NCBI RefSeq assembly: GCF_900114835.1 | Contig: NZ_FOUJ01000002.1 | Coordinates: 266,374-330,373, forward strand | From: Methanolobus profundi | Lineage (GTDB): Archaea > Halobacteriota > Methanosarcinia > Methanosarcinales > Methanosarcinaceae | Length of the DNA: 64,000 nucleotides | Direction of reading: 5' to 3' | In this document: in pieces, positions 1 through 8,745 of the stretch | Layout of the letters: the number at the start of each line of letters is the position of its first letter | How positions within the stretch are numbered: the first letter of the stretch is position 1 | Notes under the pieces: model-generated | Database searches by the model: none | Seen by the model: only the letters and a program-made list of their open reading frames with translations | Told to the model about the DNA's origin: nothing | Program-made: the position numbers and the translations under genes

Positions 1-1308
1 ATCCCCATTTACAACCCCTACATGGAGATTTATTCCACTCTTTTCGATGTAACCGTTTATCCTCTCAAGTGCATGGTCCACCATGCCGCCGTGTGTCAGT
101 ATAAGGCATCTCTGCCCGGAGAGTGCATTGAGTATTGACCTGTCAATGACACCGGATGTCACATGTAGATAGATCTCATCCCTTTCAGCGACGATCTTGC
201 TCTTCTTGCCCATTGCACCTACACACTCTATGCCGTCATTCTTCAGGACCTGCAACAGTTCCTCATTATCGTAAGCTGAAGTATCATATATAGAAATAGA
301 GCCAGCCCTCAGGGGTTTCCTTCCCATCTCGACTATTGCAAGACCATCCTCATGTTTGTGAAGGACTTTGCAGTTAGCAGCCTCGTACATAGAATCCTGA
401 GCAAATTCCCCATAGAGGATACCCATGTTTATTGTCTCGCCTTCCTTCACCTCAGGAGGAACATCGACCCACATAAGATTTTGTGGTCTCAGTGTATGAA
501 CAAGGTCCGGGATATCCCTTGGTGGCTTTGAAGCACGTGCAATTCCCCTTTTCCTGATCTCATCATATATCTCAAGGGTGATCGGTCTTTTAAGATAGGC
601 TTCCTTGAGCTTCTCGGTCTGCCTGAATATCTCCTCAGGAGTTCCTTCACTTATCACCTTGCGGTCATTCATAAGGAAAACATAATCGGCCCAGCCATAT
701 GCCAGATCCACATCATGAGTGGATATGATGATCGTCTTTCCGAAGTAATTCAGTTCATTGAGAAGGTCCATGACCTCATCGGCACCTACAGGATCCAGAT
801 TGGAAAGTGGTTCATCAAGAACTATGACCTCAGGGTCCATGGCAACAACACCTGCTATTGCAACCCTCTTCTTCTGTCCGCCGCTCAGATGGTGAGGAGG
901 CTTGTCCTTCAGGTGTGTAAGACCTACGTATTCAAGAGTATCATGAACTATCTTTGCAACCTTATCCTTTGGATAATCAAGGTTTGTCGGACCAAATGCT
1001 ACATCCTGATAGATGGTTGGAGCAAATATCTGGTCATCAGAATTCTGGAAAACTATACCGACGCTCTTTCTCACTTCCCTGAGTGACTTAGAGTCATATT
1101 TCAAAGGTTTTCCATGGAATAGAACCTCGCCTTTTTTGGGACGGTGAGTTCCATTGAGGGTCATGAAAAGGGTGGACTTCCCTGAACCATTGCGTCCTAC
1201 GAAGGCTATTTTCTTTCCTTTCTGAATAGTAATATTGATGTCCTCAAGGGCAAGAGTACCATCAGGATAAGAGTAACTAAGATCCTTTGTTTCTAAAATA
1301 ACCACCAT
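1..1308 (-). CDS. cbiO: Cobalt ECF/ABC transporter ATPase CbiO, 3' end outside window
   Basis: ATP-hydrolysing subunit that drives cobalt import with CbiM, CbiN and CbiQ at the cytoplasmic membrane. The frame starts at ATG 1308 behind GAGGTGA and stays open to the left edge, so the C-terminus is missing. Seen: Walker [10 protein letters not shown] near residues 39-47, Q-loop near 88, signature LSGGQKKR at 141-148, Walker B VIVLDEP at 161-167 and the switch His near 198. A normal CbiO would end near residue 280, but this one reads past 430, so it carries a C-terminal extension of at least 150 residues that I do not recognise. It starts 6 nt after the cbiQ stop, so the two are co-transcribed. 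Nickel instead of cobalt is possible from sequence alone; the adjacent cbiD and cbiE favour cobalt. Confidence 0.9.
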   Translation of the reverse strand, partial: MVVILETKDLSYSYPDGTLALEDINITIQKGKKIAFVGRNGSGKSTLFMTLNGTHRPKKGEVLFHGKPLKYDSKSLREVRKSVGIVFQNSDDQIFAPTIYQDVAFGPTNLDYPKDKVAKIVHDTLEYVGLTHLKDKPPHHLSGGQKKRVAIAGVVAMDPEVIVLDEPLSNLDPVGADEVMDLLNELNYFGKTIIISTHDVDLAYGWADYVFLMNDRKVISEGTPEEIFRQTEKLKEAYLKRPITLEIYDEIRKRGIARASKPPRDIPDLVHTLRPQNLMWVDVPPEVKEGETINMGILYGEFAQDSMYEAANCKVLHKHEDGLAIVEMGRKPLRAGSISIYDTSAYDNEELLQVLKNDGIECVGAMGKKSKIVAERDEIYLHVTSGVIDRSILNALSGQRCLILTHGGMVDHALERINGYIEKSGINLHVGVVNGD

Positions 1309-1314
1309 TTCACC

Positions 1315-2097
1315 TCAAATAAAAGATATTCCCCTTGTTAGCCAGAAGACCACAAGTACGATCGCAAAATATGCCCCAGTAAGTAACATTTCCGGCATCT
1401 TCACTGGTCTTTTCTCATCATACATTATCATCTTGCCGTCATAACACCTTGAATTCATGGACAGATAGAGCTTTTCACCCTGTTCCCATGACCTGATGAA
1501 AAGATTAGTACCCAGCATCACCATTGACCTGAAAGAGGTCTTGAAATCACGATATCCAAGACGCACGGTCTGAGCATATCTTATCCCCATTGCAACATCA
1601 AGGAAGACAAAGATGTAGCGATACATCATCATCGCTATCTCTACAAAAGAATCAGGGAGTTTGGCGGCTTTGAGCACTGCGAAGAGTTCGATCATCGGTG
1701 TTGTCAGTGACAGGAAGAACAGACATGACATACCACTGATGGTCCTTGCAAGAATGAGCAAGGCCATATTCAGACCCTGTGAGCTCACCCCAAGAGTATA
1801 TCCAAATATATCAAATTCAAAAAGATTGGCACCTTCACCAAAAAAGAAGGCAATGATCACTATGCTCACAAGCACAAAACCTGCAGGAACTGCAAGTATC
1901 TTAAAATAGAATTTTGGAGGGACCTTTCCAAAAAAGATGGTTGCAAAACTCATACACAATGCTATGGTGAACGGAACGAAGGGAGATGAAGATGATACAC
2001 CTGCCAGGATCCCGAAGGTAACAATAGCCAGTTTGAGCCAGTTGTTCCTGTACCTTAATGGACTCAATATTGCATAATCATCCAGAATGTATGTCAT
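1315..2097 (-). CDS. cbiQ: Cobalt ECF transporter membrane coupling subunit CbiQ
   Basis: Integral-membrane T component that couples ATP hydrolysis by CbiO to movement of the CbiM/CbiN substrate unit. The 260-residue protein has several hydrophobic segments (about residues 25-60, 70-90, 110-135, 235-258). In the cytoplasmic part it carries the YLSMNSRCYDG stretch, which matches the conserved coupling motif of CbiQ/EcfT proteins. Length is normal for the family. It lies 295 nt downstream of cbiN and only 6 nt upstream of cbiO, so cbiQ-cbiO probably has its own promoter in addition to read-through from cbiMN. The second coupling protein at 26941 belongs to the biotin system and is a separate gene. 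Confidence 0.93.
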   Translation of the reverse strand: MTYILDDYAILSPLRYRNNWLKLAIVTFGILAGVSSSSPFVPFTIALCMSFATIFFGKVPPKFYFKILAVPAGFVLVSIVIIAFFFGEGANLFEFDIFGYTLGVSSQGLNMALLILARTISGMSCLFFLSLTTPMIELFAVLKAAKLPDSFVEIAMMMYRYIFVFLDVAMGIRYAQTVRLGYRDFKTSFRSMVMLGTNLFIRSWEQGEKLYLSMNSRCYDGKMIMYDEKRPVKMPEMLLTGAYFAIVLVVFWLTRGISFI

Positions 2098-2392
2098 TTT
2101 TCAACCACGTTATTAGAATGGAGTATAATAGCTATCAAATAAAATCCACTTTATTTAAGGTGGATCTCAATTGCTAGGAAATAAGAGATTTTGCTTAATA
2201 CATAAATATATCGTTGTAAAACATTATCAACCAGAAGTATAGCAGATATTAAGAAGATCGATAGAACAGACAAAGATCAAATGCAATTCTCATCAATATC
2301 CTCAGTAAGGAAAAATAAGTTGATTTGTAGAGAATATCTAGGTAAAAATATAGTAAAAGGAAGGAAATGGGATATCTATCCCAGAGAGAACA
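2098..2392. other. 295-nt spacer between cbiN and cbiQ
   Basis: AT-rich stretch without a believable gene; the open frames across it run antisense to cbiN. It holds the dyad at 2144-2165. Its length suggests separate transcription of cbiQO or differential expression within the cobalt operon. Confidence 0.6.
2144..2165 (-). promoter_or_regulatory. Dyad with embedded TATA-like box upstream of cbiQ
   Basis: ATCCAC and GTGGAT arms enclose an AT core; read on the minus strand the core contains TTAAATAA, a good archaeal TATA box 50-60 nt upstream of the cbiQ start. A regulator bound to the dyad would block TBP. The same hairpin is followed by a T-rich run on the minus strand, so an attenuator or terminator is the alternative reading. 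Confidence 0.45.
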
Positions 2393-2701
2393 TCAATTCT
2401 CAGTATCTTTATTGCTCTCGCCCTTTCCTCTGTAGTATCCTATTGTATATCCGATTATTATTGCACCAAATGCAGCCTGAAGTGCAAAGAGCAGACTTTC
2501 TGTTTCGCCACCTGGTGGTTCAAAGAGATATTGCTGGAACCATGGTTCTGCAGGCTCATATCCGGGAGATATCTCAGAGACAAGGTCACCGGCTGCACCG
2601 TCTGCACCGCCAAATTCAGAGTCAGGATTTGCTGCCACTCCATAGAAGAACTGACCGGCAAAGATCAGCACCACTATAGCTACTATATACTCTAACTTCA
2701 C
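2393..2701 (-). CDS. cbiN: Cobalt transport accessory membrane protein CbiN
   Basis: Small membrane protein that activates CbiM in cobalt uptake. It is 102 residues long with two transmembrane helices (about residues 3-23 and 72-90) and a polar loop outside the membrane between them, the standard CbiN topology. The loop holds the PWFQQYLFEPPGGETESLLF stretch typical of the family, with the ESLLFALQAA helix start. Its ATG overlaps the cbiM stop codon by 4 nt (2698-2701), showing translational coupling. The C-terminus is charged. Confidence 0.92.
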   Translation of the reverse strand: MKLEYIVAIVVLIFAGQFFYGVAANPDSEFGGADGAAGDLVSEISPGYEPAEPWFQQYLFEPPGGETESLLFALQAAFGAIIIGYTIGYYRGKGESNKDTEN

Positions 2702-3393
2702 TGCATTGCCTCCTTAAGTTTTGCAACTGTGGTGGTAGTAAGTACATTAAGATCGACAAGTACATCACTCTTGATCTGAACCACATATTTCATAATAAGT
2801 GCTGTAAGAGCACCTTCAAGTATTGCAAGTGGTACCTGAGTAGTTGCAAATACTCCGGCGAATGCTATGAACGAGGCTAATATCCCTCCAGTCGCCGAAG
2901 GGAAGGCCAAAGCAAGTTGCAGAGAAGTTACAACATAAGTCACCCAGTCCGCAATTGCTGTTGCAAGGAAGACATTCATGTAGAAGTTCATGCCAGCTTT
3001 AGATGCTGCCTTGTAGAACATGTAAGCAACAAGAGGACCAATTATTGCCATTGATGCAGCGTTTGCACCAAGGGTCGTTATACCTCCGTGTGCCAGGAAA
3101 ATTGCCTGGTAGAGAAGAACTATTACACCAAGAACTGCTGTAATTGCAGGACCGAAGAGAATAGCTGCCATTCCGGTACCGGTTGGATGAGAGGAACTTC
3201 CGGTAACGGAAGGAAGCTTCAGGGATGAAAGAACAAATATGAACGCTCCGGCCACTGCCAGCAGAGGGACTACCTCTCGTCTTTCACTTACGAGCTTGTT
3301 CATCTTGTACATACCGTACAATATAACTGGAATAGATATTGCAAACCATGCTTGCCACCATGGGTACGGCAGAAAGCCCTCAAATATATGCAT
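2698..3393 (-). CDS. cbiM: Cobalt-binding transporter subunit CbiM
   Basis: Substrate-specific S component of the cobalt ECF transporter. The protein begins MHIFEGFLP; the family binds the metal through the mature N-terminus and a His near position 2, and both His2 and the HIxEG-like start are present. It is 231 residues long with about six to seven transmembrane helices and contains the SSHPTGTG stretch typical of CbiM near residues 66-73. Start at ATG 3393 is supported by GGAAGGTGA about 7 nt upstream. It is the first gene of cbiMN(QO) and is separated by 305 nt from cbiE, which is upstream on the same strand. A NikM (nickel) assignment cannot be excluded from this protein alone. Confidence 0.92.
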   Translation of the reverse strand: MHIFEGFLPYPWWQAWFAISIPVILYGMYKMNKLVSERREVVPLLAVAGAFIFVLSSLKLPSVTGSSSHPTGTGMAAILFGPAITAVLGVIVLLYQAIFLAHGGITTLGANAASMAIIGPLVAYMFYKAASKAGMNFYMNVFLATAIADWVTYVVTSLQLALAFPSATGGILASFIAFAGVFATTQVPLAILEGALTALIMKYVVQIKSDVLVDLNVLTTTTVAKLKEAMQ

Positions 3394-3698
3394 TAATTTT
3401 CACCTTCCATTTTTGATCACATTACAATAATCAATTAGTGTACCATCCATAATCAACTAAAATTGTTTTGGATACTGGATGTAATATGTTATGGTACATA
3501 AACATAACGATTCACGATTTAGATTACCACTGTTTTTCAAAGTACTAACAATAGATACCTAATTGAGAAATAACACTATGCACATACGCACACTAGTGTC
3601 ATTGTTAATGCATTGGATTCATGTGAATTATCAGGAAACAAAGCAAAACAGAATCAATTGTTCTATTATAAAAAAATAAAGTTAAATTGAAATAAGAT
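3394..3698. other. 305-nt spacer between cbiE and cbiM
   Basis: No gene seen. Just after the cbiE stop, the minus strand has the U-rich run TTTATTTTTTTATAA, which can end transcription in archaea. Nearer cbiM lie a dyad (3488-3508) and the cbiM ribosome binding site. I saw no cobalamin riboswitch core. Confidence 0.6.
3488..3508. promoter_or_regulatory. Inverted repeat GTTATG-N9-CATAAC upstream of cbiM
   Basis: Perfect 6-bp arms separated by 9 nt, about 95 nt upstream of the cbiM start, next to TATA-like AT-rich sequence. The position and the gene it serves suggest an operator for a metal-sensing repressor (NikR or DtxR type), but the regulator is not identified in this window. Confidence 0.45.
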
Positions 3699-4280
3699 CT
3701 AACGCACTATGACGATGCAGTACATATCGGAATTATTTTCAGGTGGCTCAGCCACTGTGCCACATACCGCGCGTTCATAAGGATAACCAATGTCCTCATA
3801 GATACAGATACGTGCATCAACACCCACATCCTGAAGTACTGCCGCAACTTCCCTGGGACCAAAGCTGTCCGCTGGCAGGAGGAAGATATTCTTACCCAGG
3901 CCGATCTCCCTGATGAAAGCCTCTTTTGCAGGTGCAGGGTCCCTGCCATGTGCGGTTATCATAGCCAGAGTGGACATGTCGACATGGAAACGTGCACATG
4001 CGGCCTGAATAGATGAAACACCCGTGACAATCCTGTCCTTCTCAGTGGCGAACTTGCCAAGACCGGAGAACATAGGATCACCTGTAGAGAGAATTACTGC
4101 ATCCTCAGGTAAAAGATGAAGATTCTTATAATCTTTAATTAAATGAGCCTCGCATTTGATAAATTCCTCTGCGATCTCAATGGAACGTTTTGAGCCGTAC
4201 ACCACAGGAGCATTACTTATGACCTCAATGGCTTCCTGGGTCAGCATCTTAGGCCCTACGCCAACACCCACCACGATCAT
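3699..4280 (-). CDS. cbiE: Cobalt-precorrin-7 (C5)-methyltransferase CbiE
   Basis: SAM-dependent methylation of the corrin ring at C5 in the anaerobic cobalamin pathway. The 193-residue protein begins with the tetrapyrrole-methylase motif GVGVGPKMLT (residues 4-13; usual GxGPG with one G changed to K). It has APVVYGSKR near 28-36 and the STGDPMFSG motif near 84-92, which marks the active-site strand of this fold. It matches CbiE alone and lacks the fused CbiT domain of CobL. It begins 2 nt after the cbiD stop, so the two form an operon. Methanosarcinaceae need much corrinoid for methyltransferase-based methanogenesis, which fits the cobalt transporter next door. Confidence 0.88.
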   Translation of the reverse strand: MIVVGVGVGPKMLTQEAIEVISNAPVVYGSKRSIEIAEEFIKCEAHLIKDYKNLHLLPEDAVILSTGDPMFSGLGKFATEKDRIVTGVSSIQAACARFHVDMSTLAMITAHGRDPAPAKEAFIREIGLGKNIFLLPADSFGPREVAAVLQDVGVDARICIYEDIGYPYERAVCGTVAEPPENNSDMYCIVIVR

Positions 4281-4282
4281 AA

Positions 4283-5293
4283 TTATTCCCCGCTGTCCAT
4301 CAGGACAGTACCGTCCCTGTCAACAACAACAATACGAGCACCCTTGCCTTTTTTCACAGCCATGTTAAATGCCTGTTCCAGACGGTCGTTCTCAGGGTCG
4401 AGGTCCAGCATCTCAACAACAGTGGCATAGCCGCTGTCCTTCAGCATATCAGGATCTCCCCATTTCAGAACAAGACCGGGAAGGCCACAGATAACAACAT
4501 CGCCATGAGCTGAATCAAGCGCTTCGGATATGCGACTGCCTGCAAGAACAACAGTGTGATCTGGGAAAAGCATTGTAGAATAACGGATACCTACCCTGCC
4601 TGTTGTGAGTACGACCTTATCAGAACATCTGATCAGATCACCTTTCATCTCACCCAGATGGTCGTTCCATGGCTCCACAAATCCTGTGCTGCCAAGAATA
4701 GATATACCATCGATAATACCTATACGGCTGTTCAGGGTCTCCTTTGCGATCTCCTTGCCCCTTGGAAGATAGATGGTTACCTCAGCACCTTTCAGTCCGA
4801 GCTCATCCACAGCTTCCTGTATCGAGTTCTTTATCTGTCCCATTGGTCCGGGATTTATGGCAGGATGACCTTTCTTTGATTCAAGACCGCTGCGTGTAAC
4901 GATACCTATTCCTTCACCTGCATAGATAGTGATACCTTCTGCCTCTTTGGCATCAGCAACGAACTCAAGACCTCTGGTAATATCAGATTCATGATCGTTA
5001 TTTACCTTCACTGCAACAGCATGCCCTTTACTGCCCTTGACCTCCGATTCGGCACGGAGTCCCACAGGAGTTGGGACGGATACATGTTTCACCTCGCCTG
5101 CAAGGGATAGAACTGCTGCCTTTGCAGCCAGTGCTGCAGTGGTTCCGGTAGTGTATCCTCTCTTCAATACAGAACCATCGCTCAGAACTACAAGAGTTCC
5201 GTTCTTTATGCCTTCTACAAGCTCTTCACGTGGCATTTTAGAGCGATCCAGCCATTCTTCTGGTATCTTGGATTTATTTACCGGGTCGATCAT
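4283..5293 (-). CDS. cbiD: Cobalt-precorrin-5B (C1)-methyltransferase CbiD
   Basis: Transfers a methyl group from SAM to C1 of cobalt-precorrin-5B in the anaerobic corrin pathway. The 336-residue protein has the family's [16 protein letters not shown] stretch near residues 45-60, the NPGPMGQIK region near 146-154 and the later [11 protein letters not shown] motif near 200-210. Length is normal. It starts about 40 nt after the mutL stop and is followed 2 nt later by cbiE. Transcription probably runs mutL-cbiD-cbiE, or from a promoter in the short gap before cbiD, which holds the AT-rich run ATTAATACTTTTAAAA when read on the plus strand. Confidence 0.92.
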   Translation of the reverse strand: MIDPVNKSKIPEEWLDRSKMPREELVEGIKNGTLVVLSDGSVLKRGYTTGTTAALAAKAAVLSLAGEVKHVSVPTPVGLRAESEVKGSKGHAVAVKVNNDHESDITRGLEFVADAKEAEGITIYAGEGIGIVTRSGLESKKGHPAINPGPMGQIKNSIQEAVDELGLKGAEVTIYLPRGKEIAKETLNSRIGIIDGISILGSTGFVEPWNDHLGEMKGDLIRCSDKVVLTTGRVGIRYSTMLFPDHTVVLAGSRISEALDSAHGDVVICGLPGLVLKWGDPDMLKDSGYATVVEMLDLDPENDRLEQAFNMAVKKGKGARIVVVDRDGTVLMDSGE

Positions 5294-5334
5294 CTCTGGT
5301 CAATTGTAATTAATACTTTTAAAATCTACCGACT

Positions 5335-7368
5335 CTATCCGGTCCTTTTGAAGAGCTTTGCCAGTTCATCCATAGTGAAAGATATCATGGTCGGACGACC
5401 ATGTGGACATGTGTATGGATTATTACAGAGCATCAATTGGCGAATAAGTTCTTCCATCTGTTTGGTATTGCACACAGCGCCTGCCTTTATCGCTGCCCTG
5501 CATGCCATAGTACTGCAAAGAAGGTCATACCTCTCAGTATCCTCCTTCACCCTGCCAACAGATAGCAGATCAGAGATTATATCATGGATAACATCAGTAT
5601 TTTCCAGCTTCCCGAAGATGCTTGGAACTGTTGTAACCACATAGCTCTTAGGACCGAACTCGGATACGGAGAATCCCATCTCCTCAAGTTGCGGAATGAA
5701 CTCTTCGATAATGGCCTTCTCCTTCTGGCTCAGGTCAAGTGTCACAGGAGTGATAAGTTCCTGCCACCCCAGGTCCTGCATCCTCAGCACCTGCTCATAC
5801 ATTATGCGTTCATGTGCAGCATGCTGATCAATGAGAATAAGCTTGCCATCCATATCACTTATTATGTAAAGGTCAGCATATTGCCCGTAGACCTTCACAT
5901 CCGATGGAGTAAAAGATGCATTCAGTTCTGCCACTTCATCTAATGTAACGCTCATCTGCAGCCTTTCACTTTTTTTCAGACGGCGCTGAGTGTCTTTTGC
6001 AGGATATTGATAAGGCTCTTTTTCCTCTTTTATCACATTCTTCCTTGATATCTCATCTGATGAACTATCTGGAATTATGATGGGAGCGGTGGTTTCAGAA
6101 TTGGAGACGGCCTGATAACCATCGGAAGATGCAGTAGAGGGAACTGGAACCTGTGACCTGGATGACACTGCACTGCCTGATCCATCCTGTTCGGGAACTT
6201 CTGTTGAGGCAGGCAATCTCACTGATCCTGTTGCTTTGTAAGCATTAGATATTTCTGAAGAAGATGAAGAAGAAGGTCTTTCAGGTTCACGAACATTCAA
6301 CCGTGACTGGACAGGAACATCTTTTTTATTCAACTGTACTTCGGGCACAAGAGAATCCCTGGCAAGAGCTTTCTCTACAGCCGATACGATCATAACACTG
6401 ATCTCTTTCTCATGGCTCAGTCTGACTTCCCTTTTAGCAGGATGAACATTCACATCAACGTTCACCGGGTTGATCGTGAAATTCAGGAAGGCTGCCGGAT
6501 AGCGGCCTTTTGGAAGCAGGGTATAGTAACCAAGTCTGACAGCATTGCTTAACTGTTTTGAGAATATGGGTCGTCCGTTGATAAGAAATACCTGCAGGTC
6601 CTTCCCGCTTCTTGTAAGTTCGGGTTTTGAGATGTAACCTGAAATAGATATGAGGTCTGAATCATATTCCAGAGGAACAAGGGAACGTGCAACGTCAGCA
6701 CCATAGAGATGAACGATGCTGTCAAGCATTTTGACAGATGAAGGTGATCTCAAGGTCACCTTGCCATCTATAATAAGAGTAAATGATACATCAGGATGTG
6801 CAAGGCAGTTTCTGGAAACCACATCAACGATATGTGCTATCTCGGTTCTGGCACTTTTGAGATACTTCTTTCTGGCTGGTGTACTGTAGAACAGGTCATT
6901 GACAAGTATGCTGGTTCCCACAGCAGTCCCTGCGGAAGTGATACTTCTTATCCCACTGCTGTCAACAACGACCTTTGTCCCTTCCAGCTCACTTTCCTGC
7001 CGGGTGACAAGTTCGACCTTTGCAACCGAAGCAATGGATGCCAGTGCCTCACCCCTGAATCCCATTGTGAGTATGCTGTCAAGGTCCTCGATCCTGTTTA
7101 TCTTGCTCGTAGCATGCTTTTTAAAGGCAATGGAAGCATCCGTGTGGCTCATTCCGATGCCATTGTCAACAATTAACATGCTTTTCGTGCCATACCCCCC
7201 TATTTCCACTCGAACATCGGTTGCATGGGCATCAATAGAGTTCTCAATAAGCTCCTTTACCACAGATGCGGGACGCTCAATAACCTCTCCCGCTGCTATT
7301 TTATTGATAGTGGACTCATCCAGCAATCTTATTCTGGAACTATTCATATCACATGCTTTGTCTGTCAT
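5335..7368 (-). CDS. mutL: DNA mismatch repair protein MutL
   Basis: ATPase and matchmaker in mismatch repair, acting after MutS. At 677 residues it is full length. The N-terminal GHKL ATPase shows ENSIDAHATD near residue 42, the DNGIGM motif near 68-73 and GFRGEAL near 104-110. A Ser/Pro-rich linker covers about 360-470. The C-terminal domain carries DQHAAHERIMYE, the metal-binding nicking endonuclease motif (DQHAxxExxxxE), and later CPHGRP, so it is of the endonuclease-bearing type rather than the E. coli type. Start at ATG 7368 follows AGGAAGTGA. mutS lies 1.4 kb upstream beyond an opposite-strand MFS gene. In archaea, MutS/MutL are thought to have come from bacteria. Confidence 0.96.
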   Translation of the reverse strand: MTDKACDMNSSRIRLLDESTINKIAAGEVIERPASVVKELIENSIDAHATDVRVEIGGYGTKSMLIVDNGIGMSHTDASIAFKKHATSKINRIEDLDSILTMGFRGEALASIASVAKVELVTRQESELEGTKVVVDSSGIRSITSAGTAVGTSILVNDLFYSTPARKKYLKSARTEIAHIVDVVSRNCLAHPDVSFTLIIDGKVTLRSPSSVKMLDSIVHLYGADVARSLVPLEYDSDLISISGYISKPELTRSGKDLQVFLINGRPIFSKQLSNAVRLGYYTLLPKGRYPAAFLNFTINPVNVDVNVHPAKREVRLSHEKEISVMIVSAVEKALARDSLVPEVQLNKKDVPVQSRLNVREPERPSSSSSSEISNAYKATGSVRLPASTEVPEQDGSGSAVSSRSQVPVPSTASSDGYQAVSNSETTAPIIIPDSSSDEISRKNVIKEEKEPYQYPAKDTQRRLKKSERLQMSVTLDEVAELNASFTPSDVKVYGQYADLYIISDMDGKLILIDQHAAHERIMYEQVLRMQDLGWQELITPVTLDLSQKEKAIIEEFIPQLEEMGFSVSEFGPKSYVVTTVPSIFGKLENTDVIHDIISDLLSVGRVKEDTERYDLLCSTMACRAAIKAGAVCNTKQMEELIRQLMLCNNPYTCPHGRPTMISFTMDELAKLFKRTG

Positions 7369-7432
7369 TTTTCACTTCCTGTCCACGATAAGTATATTTA
7401 TGAACTCCAACCCTCAAGCCAAAAATATCTGT

Positions 7433-7456
7433 TTGTTAGTATTTTTGTGTTTGCAT
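7433..7456 (-). promoter_or_regulatory. 24-nt element upstream of mutL, identical to one upstream of mutS
   Basis: The plus-strand text runs TTGTTAGTATTTTTG and continues to TTGCAT. The same 24 bases occur at 11433-11456 in the same orientation relative to mutS. It lies 65 nt upstream of the mutL start. Read on the minus strand it includes AAAAATACTAA, which could serve as a TATA box, but 24 identical bases exceed what core promoter elements need. It sits in a divergent promoter region, so the MFS gene at 7533 could also be affected. Confidence 0.6.
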
Positions 7457-7532
7457 TCGTAAATAAACAATTAATGCCCAACACAATTATATCCATTCGT
7501 GATGTTAGAGGCGACATAAAGTTAGAAGGTTC

Positions 7533-8717
7533 ATGATGAACGATTCTGGAAAAATTAAGAACATAGTACCTTTGTTAGCTCTTTTGACAGCCTTCCCGGC
7601 TTTTTCCACAGACATGATATTGCCTGCGATACCGTCCCTTGCCATTCTATGGGACAAGCCTCTGGCAGTGGTCAATCTGATACTCATTTGTTTCTTCGTG
7701 ACCTATGGGTTCTCTTTACTATTCTATGGACCGATATCAGACAGGTACGGACGTAAGAAGCCCCTGATGGCCGGCATCACATTATACATATTTGCCAGTA
7801 TACTCTGTTCAATGGCCAGCGGGGCCACCGCATTGATAGTGTTCCGAATACTACAGGCTGCTGGTGCTGCTGCCAGTGCAGCATTGTCAATGGCAATGAC
7901 AAAGGACATATTCTCAGGAACTGAAAGACAGAGGATACTTGCCTATATCGCTGTGATCATGGCACTTGCACCAATGTTCGCCCCTATTGTTGGAGGATGG
8001 ATACTGGCATACCTTAAATGGAACTGGATATTCATAGCCCAGGGGATCATGGGACTTATCGGTCTCCTCGGGGTTATCAGAACACCAGAGACACTGAAAG
8101 AGAGATCGAAAGTACCCATATCTAAAGTAATGCATTCCTATGGTAACCTTCTGCTCAACAGGAACTATGTTATCATGGTCCTTGTGATGTCCGTAAGCCT
8201 GTTACCACTATACAGCTTCATCGCCAGTTCCTCAGCCCTTTACATCAACGGATTCGGAATGACAGAACAGGGCTTCAGTTACTTCTTCGCCTTCAATGCC
8301 CTTGCACTTATGGCAGGGTCCATGTCGTGTCTGAAACTGACGGACAGGATGAACTCGAACCATTTGATAACTGCGGGTTTTGCAGGAATAACACTGGGAG
8401 CAGCAGCCATCCTTCTGATAGGTCAGAACGGACCCTGGAGCTTCGCAATACCAATGGCACTTGTGACATATTCAATAGGCCTCAGCAGACCACCAAGCAA
8501 CCACCTGGTACTCGAACAGGTACATAAGGATGCAGGAGCTGCATCATCCCTGTTGATATTCACATACTTCACCCTCGGAGCTGTAGGAATGTGGCTCGTT
8601 TCCCTTGAATGGATGGAGCGCATGCAGATACTTGGAACCATCACTCTGGTCTGTGGTGCTCTTGTACTGGCTGCCTGGCTGATATTACAGAAAAAAGGAA
8701 TTGGTACAGAGAACTAG
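7533..8717 (+). CDS. MFS drug-resistance transporter, Bcr/CflA type
   Basis: Proton-coupled exporter of the major facilitator superfamily with about 12 transmembrane helices over 394 residues. The loop between helices 2 and 3 carries GPISDRYGRKKP, the family's motif A, and helix 4 has RILQAAGAAASAA, like the Bcr/CflA drug:H+ antiporters. The start has two adjacent ATGs (7533 and 7536); AGAAGG lies about 7 nt upstream. It is divergent from mutL and convergent with mutS. The substrate cannot be told. The C-terminus runs to within 30 nt of the mutS stop. Confidence 0.85.
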   Translation: MMNDSGKIKNIVPLLALLTAFPAFSTDMILPAIPSLAILWDKPLAVVNLILICFFVTYGFSLLFYGPISDRYGRKKPLMAGITLYIFASILCSMASGATALIVFRILQAAGAAASAALSMAMTKDIFSGTERQRILAYIAVIMALAPMFAPIVGGWILAYLKWNWIFIAQGIMGLIGLLGVIRTPETLKERSKVPISKVMHSYGNLLLNRNYVIMVLVMSVSLLPLYSFIASSSALYINGFGMTEQGFSYFFAFNALALMAGSMSCLKLTDRMNSNHLITAGFAGITLGAAAILLIGQNGPWSFAIPMALVTYSIGLSRPPSNHLVLEQVHKDAGAASSLLIFTYFTLGAVGMWLVSLEWMERMQILGTITLVCGALVLAAWLILQKKGIGTEN

Positions 8718-8745
8718 TATCTAAAAATAAAGGGCTTATAAAGCA

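Noticed and set aside
2281-2679. Plus-strand frame of 132 codons opposite cbiN
   Set aside because: Shadow of the clear CbiN gene; its product is His/Gln-rich without fold-like pattern.
3394-3698. Cobalamin riboswitch before cbiM
   Set aside because: I looked for the conserved B12-box core and saw none; only a dyad and U-rich sequence are present.
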